Source: Lysobacteraceae bacterium
Lineage (GTDB): Bacteria > Pseudomonadota > Gammaproteobacteria > Xanthomonadales > Xanthomonadaceae
Assembly: GCA_003505795.1 (NCBI GenBank)
Contig: DNXT01000192.1
Location: 1-9,937, forward strand
Length of the DNA stretch: 9,937 nucleotides
Reading direction: 5' to 3'
The position numbers and the translations under genes are program-made. The notes under the pieces are model-generated. The model had not been told where the DNA came from. It did no database searches and saw only the letters and a list, made by a program, of their open reading frames with translations. Positions 1 to 6,232 of the stretch are shown here, piece by piece. Positions within the stretch are counted from its first letter, which is position 1; every line of letters starts with the position of its first letter.

Positions 1-137
1 GTGGTCTTGCCGGCGCCGTTGGGACCGAGCAGGCCGGTGATCTGGCCGTCGGCGGCGCTGAAGCTGACCCCGTCGACCGCCTTCACCAGGCCGGTCTTGG
101 TCTTGAACGATTTGTGCAGGTCGTCGGCCGTGATCAT
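1..137 (-). CDS. ABC transporter ATP-binding protein, N-terminal part (cut by window edge)
   Basis: Only the first 45 codons and two bases of the next are present; the gene continues past base 1. The visible protein starts MITADDLHKSF, has the A-loop/beta-strand pattern of ABC ATPases, and reaches the Walker A motif GPNGAGKT at residues 38-45. This is the nucleotide-binding subunit that would drive an ABC transporter from the cytoplasmic face. The style resembles NatA/CcmA-type exporter ATPases, but the substrate cannot be read from this fragment. The ATG at 137 is chosen because GGAGG lies 8 nt upstream. It lies 34 nt downstream of the alpha/beta hydrolase stop, so the two are probably co-transcribed, and its start overlaps the stop of a 13-codon mini-ORF. 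A permease gene is expected beyond the left edge. Confidence 0.93.
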   Translation of the reverse strand, partial: MITADDLHKSFKTKTGLVKAVDGVSFSAADGQITGLLGPNGAGKT

Positions 138-175
138 GCGGCGACCTCCGTGCGGGCGATCCGGTCGTGGCTCAT
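134..175 (-). other. 13-codon mini-ORF bridging hydrolase stop and ABC ATPase start
   Basis: The ORF reads MSHDRIARTEVAA. Its ATG (175-173) overlaps the hydrolase TGA (174-172) as ATGA. Its own TGA (136-134) overlaps the ABC ATPase ATG (137-135), again as ATGA. It contains the GGAGG Shine-Dalgarno of the ATPase. Upstream of its start there is only a loose purine stretch (GGATGGGAA). It may act as a translational relay between the two genes, or be a chance alignment; there is no evidence that the peptide itself has a function. Confidence 0.3.
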
Positions 176-1731
176 GGTTCCCATCCGTTGAACGAGGTGA
201 ACGCGGGCACGCTGGTCAGCGTGCCGACGCAGGCGACGTCGAGCGACCTGGCGTCGCCGTTGTCGATGAACTGGCCCATCAGCTTGGGGATGCAGCCGGC
301 GGCCATCACGTTGTGGCCCTGCCCCGGCGCGACCACGTGGCGGCCGTTGGGCAGGTCGCGCAGCACCTGCTCGGCGTAGCGCGGCGGGGTCACCGGATCC
401 AGCTGCCCGGACAGCAGCAGCACCGGCAGCGGCGACTTCAGCGGCGCGGTGAAGCCGGCCGGCCGGGCGCCGGTCGGCCACCGCGGGCACGCGGCAAAGA
501 ACATGCGCGCCACGTCCGGCCCCAGCAGCGTGCCCTGCGCGCCGTCCGGCGCGCGGTAGCGGTCGGCGTCCTCGGCGCAGATCACCGACCACTGCATGGC
601 GCGGTTCATCTGCCCGCCCATCTGCCGGCTGGCCAGTTCGACCATCGACATCAGCGGCGCGTAGCGGCCATGCGCAGCCTCGTCGAGGGTGAGCGGCAGC
701 AGCGACGCGGTCTGCGGCGCGTAGGAGAACGCGAACGCCAGGCTGGTCACGCTGTCGGCGGTGATCGTGCCGTGCGCGACCTCGCCGGTACCGGGGCTGC
801 GGTACTCGACCTCGACCGGCGCCTGGCGCAACCGCTGCATCACCGTGCGCAGCTGTTCGCGGGTGTCGGTCGGGAAGCGCCGGGCGCAGGCCGGCGTCTC
901 GCGGCACTGCTCGGACTGCAGCCGGATCGCGTCCTCGAAGGTGCCGGCGAACTCGCCGCCGACCACCAGGTCGTTCGGCGCCACGCCGTCGAGCACCAGC
1001 GCGCGCGCATGCGCCGGATAGCGCTTGGCGTACTGCTGCGCGACGCGGGTGCCGTAGGACACGCCGATCAGGTTGATCCGCTCCACGCCGAGTGCGGCGC
1101 GCACCGCATCCAGGTCGGCGATCGCCTCGGTGGTGGTGTAGTAGCGCGGATCGGCCCTGCCCTGCAGCGATGCGGCGCAGCGCCGGGCGTAGTCGGCCAG
1201 CGCCTCCACCGAGGCCTGCTGCTCGTCCGGCTCGGCCAGCGGCTTGCCCTGGGCATCGGTGCAGGCCAGCGGGTGCGAGCCGCCGGTGCCGCGCTGGTCG
1301 ACCAGGAAGATGTCGCGCTTGCGCCGCACCTCGCGCAGCGCCGCCTCGACCAGGCTGGCGGACTCGGTCGCCGACTGGCCGGGGCCGCCGGCAATGAAGA
1401 ACACCGGCTCGGCGTCGGCGCTGGCGTCGCTGCCGGCCTCCAGCCAGGCGATCTTCAGCGCGATCCGGCGCCGGTCCGGCGCCGCCGGGTTCTCCGCCAC
1501 CTGCAGCTGCGCGCATTGCGCCTGCACGTTGCCGGAGGCGACCGGACTGGTCAGCGTGCACGGCTGGAATCGCAGCGTCCCGTAGCTGCGCCCGCTGTCC
1601 TGCGATGCCGGCGGCGCACTGTCCGCGGCCAGCGCCGGCCGCGACGGCGGGGCATGCGCCTTCCAGTAGCGATGGCCGACCACGGCCGCCACCACCAGCA
1701 CTGCCAGGACGATCCTGATTTTCTTGGACAT
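172..1731 (-). CDS. Alpha/beta hydrolase, tripeptidyl-aminopeptidase / proline iminopeptidase type, membrane-anchored or exported
   Basis: 519 residues. Residues 5-19 form a hydrophobic segment after MSKK, which fits a signal peptide or N-terminal anchor with the catalytic part in the periplasm. Ten cysteines in the mature region are compatible with disulfides. Catalytic landmarks are the oxyanion-region GGPG at 115-118, the DQRGTG strand at 145-150, the nucleophile elbow GVSYG (Ser225), Asp445 in SGQLDPVTPP, and His473 in GQGHN. This order and the late TAP-like C-terminal part match S33 peptidase-like hydrolases that remove N-terminal residues from peptides, although the actual substrate is unknown. 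The ATG at 1731 follows AAGGGA at 9 nt. The gene lies 81 nt after the Xre regulator and 34 nt before an ABC ATPase, suggesting one operon. No clear promoter of its own was seen. Confidence 0.92.
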   Translation of the reverse strand: MSKKIRIVLAVLVVAAVVGHRYWKAHAPPSRPALAADSAPPASQDSGRSYGTLRFQPCTLTSPVASGNVQAQCAQLQVAENPAAPDRRRIALKIAWLEAGSDASADAEPVFFIAGGPGQSATESASLVEAALREVRRKRDIFLVDQRGTGGSHPLACTDAQGKPLAEPDEQQASVEALADYARRCAASLQGRADPRYYTTTEAIADLDAVRAALGVERINLIGVSYGTRVAQQYAKRYPAHARALVLDGVAPNDLVVGGEFAGTFEDAIRLQSEQCRETPACARRFPTDTREQLRTVMQRLRQAPVEVEYRSPGTGEVAHGTITADSVTSLAFAFSYAPQTASLLPLTLDEAAHGRYAPLMSMVELASRQMGGQMNRAMQWSVICAEDADRYRAPDGAQGTLLGPDVARMFFAACPRWPTGARPAGFTAPLKSPLPVLLLSGQLDPVTPPRYAEQVLRDLPNGRHVVAPGQGHNVMAAGCIPKLMGQFIDNGDARSLDVACVGTLTSVPAFTSFNGWEP

Positions 1732-1812
1732 CTCCCGCGTTCCCTTTCTGCTGAATCCGTTATGACGATGACGTACGGCCGCCGCGGTTGTGACCGTGAC
1801 GCGCGCCGCCGG

Positions 1813-2013
1813 TCAGGCAGCGCCGTCGTACAGGAAGATCCGCTCGATCGGTTGGCCGAACAGCGCCGCGATGCGGAACGCCAGCGGCAGGCTCGGATCG
1901 TACTTGCCGGTCTCCAGCGCGTTGACGGTCTGCCGCGACACCGCCAGGCGCTCGGCCAGTTCGCCCTGCGACCAGCCGCTGGCCTCGCGCAGCTCGCGCA
2001 TGCGGTTGTTCAC
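1813..2013 (-). CDS. Small Xre/HTH_3-family transcriptional regulator
   Basis: 66 residues, essentially a single Cro/C1-type helix-turn-helix domain. The core WSQGELAERLAVSRQTVNALE (about residues 14-34) has the SQ..LA..L.VSRQT.N..E pattern of this family. The tail, about 30 residues with an ALFG...IE.IF motif, is typical of the short YozG-like group. It should be a DNA-binding dimer, most often a repressor. The start is taken as GTG at 2013 because the preceding membrane-protein gene ends TGA at 2012-2010, giving a GTGA overlap; an ATG four codons later would give 62 residues. Regulators of this size next to polytopic membrane proteins are common and usually control their own operon. A matching palindrome sits at the operon promoter (2756-2773). 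Confidence 0.93.
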   Translation of the reverse strand: MNNRMRELREASGWSQGELAERLAVSRQTVNALETGKYDPSLPLAFRIAALFGQPIERIFLYDGAA

Positions 2014-2591
2014 GCGTAGCGCCTGGCGATGACCAGCTTGACGATGCCGTAGCTGGCGCACAGCGCCGGGAACACCCACAGCATCGCCGCCGTGGCCGGC
2101 ACCGCGATCACGCCGGCCGACTGCAGGAAGCCGGCGGTCATGTAGACCGCCGCGACCAGCCCGGCGGCGATCGATACCGATTCCAGCTCGATCCGGCGCT
2201 GCATCTCGTCGGCATCGCGCACGTAGCGCGCGACCGCGCGGATCACCAGCATCACCAGCACTGCCGGCAGCAGCGCCACCAGCACCCGCAGCCAGCGCGC
2301 GTCGACCGCGTCGAGCAGCTGCTTCCAGACCAGCATCACCACCACGTAGGCCGCCATCGGCGGCACGAAGTCGCGGTAGTACTGCCGGCTCAGCGCGGCC
2401 GGGGCGCTGTCGCGCAGCGACGCCGGCGCCCACCACATCATCAGCGCCGCCAGCAGCGCACCGACCCCGACCCCGACCAGGCCGCTGCCGTAGGGGTGGC
2501 CCCACCCCAGCCGGCGACCGGCCGTGCCGAGCAGCAGCGCCAGCACGGCGACCCCGAACATGAGCATGGCACCGCGCCGGCAGCGCCTCAT
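2010..2591 (-). CDS. Polytopic membrane protein of unknown function, Xre-linked
   Basis: 193 residues with about six hydrophobic segments (roughly 8-24, 36-53, 77-95, 101-121, 141-157 and 163-187). Between segments four and five lies a charged stretch, ARYVRDADEMQRRIELES (about 121-138). A similar R.xDE..RRI..E motif recurs, to my recollection, in uncharacterised membrane proteins encoded beside small Xre regulators. No catalytic residues are recognisable. The start at ATG 2591 is supported by AAGGAG 8 nt upstream and by an ATGA overlap with the preceding small gene; the open frame extends further upstream to 2774 but that part looks non-coding. Its stop overlaps the Xre start. The product may be a sensor or antagonist of the regulator or simply its regulated target; I cannot tell which. 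Confidence 0.88.
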   Translation of the reverse strand: MRRCRRGAMLMFGVAVLALLLGTAGRRLGWGHPYGSGLVGVGVGALLAALMMWWAPASLRDSAPAALSRQYYRDFVPPMAAYVVVMLVWKQLLDAVDARWLRVLVALLPAVLVMLVIRAVARYVRDADEMQRRIELESVSIAAGLVAAVYMTAGFLQSAGVIAVPATAAMLWVFPALCASYGIVKLVIARRYA

Positions 2592-2746
2592 CGGCCACGC
2601 TCCTTCAGCGCCGTGCCGAGCGCCAGCCCGAGCAGAGCCATGCCCGCACCGAGCATCGCCGGCTGGCGCACGCCGCACGCCAGCAAGGCCAGCCCGCAGC
2701 TGAAGAGCGGCAGGACCGGAGGCCGGCACAGCGTGCGGAGTTTCAT
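2588..2746 (-). CDS. Small hydrophobic protein (52 aa), first gene of the Xre operon
   Basis: 52 residues beginning MKLRTLCRPP, with two hydrophobic stretches (about 11-25 and 30-46) and a basic end KERGR. It probably forms a two-helix membrane hairpin. No family is recognised. The ATG at 2746 lies about 24 nt below the predicted transcription start, with AGG seven nt upstream. Its TGA (2590-2588) overlaps the ATG of the 193-residue membrane protein, so translation is likely coupled. The operon position and correct reading-frame hand-off are the main support for it being real. Confidence 0.7.
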   Translation of the reverse strand: MKLRTLCRPPVLPLFSCGLALLACGVRQPAMLGAGMALLGLALGTALKERGR

Positions 2747-2755
2747 GCGGATACC

Positions 2756-2773
2756 TGTCAAGGTTGCTTGACA
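2756..2773. promoter_or_regulatory. Perfect inverted repeat TGTCAAG-GTTG-CTTGACA at the transcription start; candidate Xre operator
   Basis: Two 7-bp arms separated by 4 bp, centred just downstream of the predicted start site. A third copy of the half-site lies at 2801-2807 over the -35 box, 27 bp from the palindrome. Operator half-sites bracketing a promoter fit autorepression by the Xre protein encoded as the third gene. The assignment to that regulator is inference. Confidence 0.5.
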
Positions 2774-2776
2774 TCG

Positions 2777-2806
2777 ACGATACGGAGCGATCGACCGGGT
2801 TGTCAA
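2777..2806 (-). promoter_or_regulatory. Sigma70-type promoter of the small protein / membrane protein / Xre operon
   Basis: Read on the minus strand: -35 TTGACA (2806-2801), 18-nt spacer, -10 TATCGT (2782-2777). The -35 box matches consensus. The expected start is near 2770, giving a leader of about 24 nt to the ATG at 2746. The -35 box is part of a CTTGACA half-site that also makes up the palindrome at 2756-2773. Confidence 0.65.
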
Positions 2807-2966
2807 GCGAGCTTTACAGGCCAGCCATGCTCGGCCAAGGAGTGGCCCCGCGATTCGCTCGCCCCGGATCAGTGGCGACATACACCTGCAAGCTGTCGGC
2901 CCGGTTCGAACAGCACCGCGAAGTGGGGCGAGAGCCATCGCCACGTTCTTCCCTGCATCCCGCAGC

Positions 2967-4160
2967 TCAGCCGCGGGGCGATCCAGCATTCCCACCCCGC
3001 AAGCGGATCGAGATCGCCGCGCCCACCGCCGCCGAAACGCAGCCGATCAGGAAGACGCTGTCGTAGCCGGCCCGATCGGCCAGCAGGCCGGCCAGGGGCC
3101 CGGTCAGTCCGTAGGCCAGGTCCTGGAATGCCGCGTATCCGCCCAGCGCGGCGCCGCGCAGCGGCGGCTCCACGCGCTGCACGACTTCCCGGCCCATTGC
3201 CGGGAAGACCAGCGAGCAGCCGAGCCCGGTCATGAACGCACCGACGAACGCCAGCGCCGGGGTGGGGGCGGTCCAGATCAATGCCTGCCCGATCGCCTCG
3301 ACCAGCAGCGATCCGATCGCCACCGGCAGGCCGCCCAGGCGATCGGGCAGGTGTCCCAGGCACAGGCGGACCAGCACGAATCCGCTGCCGAATGCGGTCA
3401 GGCCGAGTCCTGCATGGTCCCAGCCGCGCTGCAGGAAGTGGAGGACGAAGAACGCACCGATGGCGGCGAAGCCGATGCCCTGGAGGCAGACGACCGTGCC
3501 GTACGGCCAGACCTTGCCGGCCACGCTCCACAACGACGGACGCACTGCCGGCCGGGGATGCGGCGCGATGCCCTCGACGCGCGCGATCGCCAGCAGGCCC
3601 AGGCAGGGCAACAGCGCACTGACCGCCATCGTCCCGGCGAAGCCGAGCCGTTCCAGCAACGCCAGTCCCATCGGTCCGCCGACGGCCAGCGCGGCGTAGA
3701 TCGCGGTGCCGATCAGCGCCAGCACCTTGCCCGAATGCGCGGGACCGACGATGCCCACGCCCCAGGCGATCACGCCGACGCCGACCAGGCTTTCGCCGAG
3801 GCCCAGCAACAGGCGCCCGGCCAGCAGGACCGGGAAAGCCGTTGCGGGCGCGAGTGCGGGCAACCCCGAAACCGATGCCAGCAACCCGCCTGCGACGTAC
3901 AACGCGAGTCCGCGCACCACCGCCGGCTTGGCGCCGCGGTGGTCCGACAGGTTGCCCGCGTAGCCGCGGGTGACGACGGTGGCGAGGAAGGCGATGCCGA
4001 CGGCCAGGCCGGCCCAGCCGTTCCCGAGCCCCAGTACCTGGGTCACCTGCAACGGCAGGACCGGGAGGGGAATGGCGACACACAGATAGGACCCGAAGAG
4101 GATGACGGTCAGCAGCAGAAGCCGCTTCTGCGCTGGATCGCGTAGCGATGCAAAGGACAT
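2967..4160 (-). CDS. MFS transporter, YhhS/YfcJ type
   Basis: 397 residues, the usual length for a 12-helix major facilitator. The N-terminal half has the MFS motif A between helices 2 and 3 as GNLSDHRGAKPAV (69-81, with Gly69, Asp73 and Gly76). A weaker counterpart in the C-terminal half is GHLPDRLGG (269-277). Stretches such as WGVGIVGP (133-140), GFVLVRL and SLVFPAMG (316-323) line up, from memory, with E. coli YhhS/YfcJ, which are proton-driven inner-membrane transporters with poorly defined substrates. The ATG at 4160 has GGAG six nt upstream. It is separated by 388 nt from the SDR gene upstream and has no tight partner, so it may have its own promoter. Efflux of small organic molecules is the likely role; the substrate is unknown. 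Confidence 0.92.
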   Translation of the reverse strand: MSFASLRDPAQKRLLLLTVILFGSYLCVAIPLPVLPLQVTQVLGLGNGWAGLAVGIAFLATVVTRGYAGNLSDHRGAKPAVVRGLALYVAGGLLASVSGLPALAPATAFPVLLAGRLLLGLGESLVGVGVIAWGVGIVGPAHSGKVLALIGTAIYAALAVGGPMGLALLERLGFAGTMAVSALLPCLGLLAIARVEGIAPHPRPAVRPSLWSVAGKVWPYGTVVCLQGIGFAAIGAFFVLHFLQRGWDHAGLGLTAFGSGFVLVRLCLGHLPDRLGGLPVAIGSLLVEAIGQALIWTAPTPALAFVGAFMTGLGCSLVFPAMGREVVQRVEPPLRGAALGGYAAFQDLAYGLTGPLAGLLADRAGYDSVFLIGCVSAAVGAAISIRLRGGNAGSPRG

Positions 4161-4548
4161 GGATGCTCCAAGGCGGTGGATCGGGCGACACGGGTGCCCG
4201 TGCCGCGCGGCGGTTTTTTCGGCAATCGGATGCGTGCGACGCGGCAGGGCGCGGGCGCGCGGGTGCTACGGATGCGGCAGGAGGGAGCCACGAGGAAGCC
4301 GCGTCGGCAACGCGGACCGCCGCTCGCCTCGCCGGGGCGCGCACCGGTTCCAGGGCGGTCCTGCCGCAAGGCCGTGCGAGCGTGCGGTGCAGCCACGCGC
4401 ATGCGGCGTCCGGATCCGTTTCGATGCGGACCGCAGCCATGGCGATGCCGATCCAGGGCGTCGCCGAGCGCCGCCCTCGTCGTTGCCCTCGCCTCCCGCA
4501 GCCACCTTCCCGGACGGACCGGCTTTCCTGCGGCCCGGCGGTGCGCGC
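4161..4548. other. 388-nt intergenic stretch with no supportable gene
   Basis: It lies between the MFS start and the SDR stop, both minus strand. Short open frames exist on both strands, but none has a recognisable domain, a good ribosome site and a sensible position. One minus-strand frame beginning MAAVRIETDPDAA at 4440 has somewhat protein-like composition and G/C-rich third positions, so a decayed gene remnant cannot be excluded. It should hold the MFS promoter, but I see no convincing -35/-10 pair. A T6 run at 4214-4219 follows a GCCGCGCGGC palindrome without a usable loop. Confidence 0.5.
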
Positions 4549-5415
4549 TCAGCCGACGTAATAGCCGGGCTGGTCGAGATCGGTGAGCAGGTCCGGGCCG
4601 CTGGGCGTCCAGCCCAGCAACGCGCGCGTGCCTGCGCTGGATACGGCCATGTCCGCGCCCGCCATGCCGGCGAACCAGCCGAAGTGCTCGCGCCCGCGCG
4701 ATACGACCGGCAGGTCGAGGCGGCGGCCGATCGCCTCGGCAATGGCCTTGAACGGGACCGCCTCGTCCGCGACCGCGTGGTAGACGGAGGCGGTCGCGCC
4801 GTGCTCGAGCGCGAGCCGGTAGACCCGCGCCGCGTCCTGCCGATGCACGCCGGACCAGTGGTTATCGCCCTGGTCCAGATAGGCCGACACGCCTTTCTCG
4901 CGCGCCAGGCGGATCAGCAACGGGACGAAGCCATGGTCGCCGAGGCCGTGCACCGAAGGCGCGAGCCGGACCGTGGCGGCGCGCAGGCCGCGCTCGGCCA
5001 GCGCGCGTGCGGCGTGCTCGGATTGGCGCGGCGCGGCCGGGTTCGGAAGATCGGCCTCGCGTGCGCCCCGCGCCAGTCCGGACAGGCCCGAGGTGACGAG
5101 CAGCGGCCGGTTCGATCCTTCCAGCCCCTGCCCCAGCGCCTCGATCACGCGGCGGTCCTGCGCGCAGTTCTCGGCGAACCTGGAGAAGTCGTGGTTGAAC
5201 GCGGTGTGGATGACGGCGTCGGCATCCGATGCGGCGCGGCGCAGGACGTCGAGGTCGTCGAGCGTGCCGCGGATCGCGCCGGCGCCGGCCGCGGCAAGCG
5301 CCGCCGCTTTCTGCTCGGAGCGGGCCAGGCCGCTCACCCGGTGGCCGGCACCGATCAGTTCGTGGACGACGGCGGAGCCGACCCAGCCGGTGGCGCCGGT
5401 GACGAATACATGCAT
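4549..5415 (-). CDS. Atypical SDR / NAD(P)-dependent epimerase-like oxidoreductase
   Basis: 288 residues. The N-terminus MHVFVTGATGWVG carries the Rossmann nucleotide-binding motif TGATGWVG at 6-13, and strand-4 residues VIHTAF (68-73) follow. LVTSG (106-110) gives the Ser109 region of extended SDRs. Where a YxxxK catalytic pair would be expected, the sequence reads QSEHAARAL (131-139), so the classical Tyr/Lys pair is missing, as in several atypical extended SDRs acting on small substrates. The function is an NAD(P)-linked oxidoreductase of unknown substrate in the cytoplasm. The ATG at 5415 has AGGAG eight nt upstream. It follows the O-methyltransferase gene by 30 nt, indicating co-transcription and probably a shared pathway under the divergent TetR regulator. 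Confidence 0.9.
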   Translation of the reverse strand: MHVFVTGATGWVGSAVVHELIGAGHRVSGLARSEQKAAALAAAGAGAIRGTLDDLDVLRRAASDADAVIHTAFNHDFSRFAENCAQDRRVIEALGQGLEGSNRPLLVTSGLSGLARGAREADLPNPAAPRQSEHAARALAERGLRAATVRLAPSVHGLGDHGFVPLLIRLAREKGVSAYLDQGDNHWSGVHRQDAARVYRLALEHGATASVYHAVADEAVPFKAIAEAIGRRLDLPVVSRGREHFGWFAGMAGADMAVSSAGTRALLGWTPSGPDLLTDLDQPGYYVG

Positions 5416-5445
5416 GTTCTGGACTCCTGGGTATTTGCCGGAGGA

Positions 5446-6102
5446 TCAACCGATCCGCATCGACAGTTCGACGTCTTCGGCGAACGCAATGGACAGATAG
5501 CCGCTATCGGGCGCGCGCACGCGCGCCAGGTAGTCGGGACAGTAATCGGCGTTGTCGGCGACGATCAGCGCACCTGGCCTGAGCCGGGGCTCGAGCAGGT
5601 CCAGCACGTCGCCGTAGAGCGCCTTGGCGCCGTCGAGCAGCACCAGGTCGACCGAGGCCGGCAGATCGACGCCCAGCGTCTTCAACGCGTCGCCCTCGCG
5701 CACCTCGACCAGGTCGTCCAGCCCGCCGGCGGCCAGGTGCTCGCGCGCCCGCGCCACCTTGGACGGTTCGAACTCGCTGCTGATCAGGCGCCCGCCGCCG
5801 TTGTCGCGCAGCGCCGCCGCCAGGTGCAGGGTCGAGATGCCGAACGAGGTGCCGAACTCGACGATGTTCCGCGCGCGCGTGCTCCGCGCCAGCAGGTAGA
5901 GCAATGCGCCGGTCTCGCGCGAGACCGGCAGCCACAGGTCCTTCATGCGTCCGTAGAACTGCAGGTACTCGGTCTTGCTGCGCATCAGCCGTGCGCGTTC
6001 TTCGCGTGGAATGTCGGCCAGCGCCGGGCTCGTCGCCGCGTCGGCCTGTTCGAACAGGCGCTCCAGCAGGGGCGCCAGCGGCGCGGTGGTCAGTGTGGTC
6101 AT
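5446..6102 (-). CDS. Cation-dependent class I SAM O-methyltransferase (COMT/Methyltransf_3-like)
   Basis: 218 residues from the ATG at 6102, which has GAGG six nt upstream; the frame stays open further upstream but runs into the divergent promoter region. SAM motif I is VEFGTSFGIS (81-90). The acidic residue binding the ribose is Glu110 in SSEFEPSKVARAREHL. DLVLLDGAKALY (152-163) provides Asp157, and ADNADY (182-187) provides Asp183-Asn184. Together these match the metal-binding Asp...Asp-Asn set of catechol-type O-methyltransferases. The enzyme would transfer a methyl group from SAM to a hydroxyl of a small, probably aromatic, substrate in the cytoplasm. It lies 30 nt before the SDR gene and diverges from a TetR regulator, so expression is probably inducible. 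Confidence 0.92.
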   Translation of the reverse strand: MTTLTTAPLAPLLERLFEQADAATSPALADIPREERARLMRSKTEYLQFYGRMKDLWLPVSRETGALLYLLARSTRARNIVEFGTSFGISTLHLAAALRDNGGGRLISSEFEPSKVARAREHLAAGGLDDLVEVREGDALKTLGVDLPASVDLVLLDGAKALYGDVLDLLEPRLRPGALIVADNADYCPDYLARVRAPDSGYLSIAFAEDVELSMRIG

Positions 6103-6146
6103 CAGGGGCCTCGATCGGATGTTGAGCGCGGGGTCGTGCCCGCCTA

Positions 6147-6197
6147 GAATGCGATTGATTCGTCGCGTTGAAAGAATACGACCGATCCATCGCATTC
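6147..6197. promoter_or_regulatory. Inverted repeat GAATGCGAT ... ATCGCATTC in divergent TetR / methyltransferase region
   Basis: Perfect 9-bp arms at 6147-6155 and 6189-6197, 33 bp apart, within the 130-bp divergent intergenic region. A third related copy, TTCGCATTC (6202-6210, 8 of 9 identical to the right arm), follows 13 bp downstream of it. The set sits where the TetR protein would be expected to act on both directions. The long spacing suggests separate half-sites or looping rather than one compact palindrome. TTGATT (6155) and TTGAAA (6168) on the plus strand are weak -35 candidates within the interval. Confidence 0.4.
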
Positions 6198-6232
6198 ACT
6201 ATTCGCATTCGCTTCCCACCCCTCCCAGCGCC

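Noticed and set aside
1732..1812. Possible promoter for the hydrolase in the 81-nt gap after the Xre gene
   Set aside because: A CATAAC -10-like hexamer is present but there is no -35 at an acceptable distance.
1..2019. A 672-codon open frame on the plus strand
   Set aside because: It is antisense to the ABC ATPase, hydrolase and Xre genes, is rich in Arg/Ala/Gly with no domain, and is the usual product of GC-rich third positions.
2833..2847. Short hairpin GGCCA-AGGAG-TGGCC after the MFS gene
   Set aside because: Only five base pairs and no following T run on either strand.
2858..2932. 8-bp inverted pair CTCGCCCC / GGGGCGAG downstream of the MFS gene
   Set aside because: The arms are 59 nt apart in GC-rich DNA, where such matches arise by chance; there is no U tract for a terminator.
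4202..4219. GC palindrome followed by T6, resembling a terminator on the plus strand
   Set aside because: The palindrome GCCGCGCGGC has no room for a loop, and no plus-strand gene ends upstream.
2869..4440. A 523-codon minus-strand frame overlapping the MFS gene
   Set aside because: It runs out of frame through the whole MFS coding sequence, which has clear family motifs; its composition is low-complexity Arg/Pro/Ala.
4102..6147. A 681-codon plus-strand frame
   Set aside because: It is antisense to the SDR and methyltransferase genes, whose motifs and ribosome sites are convincing.
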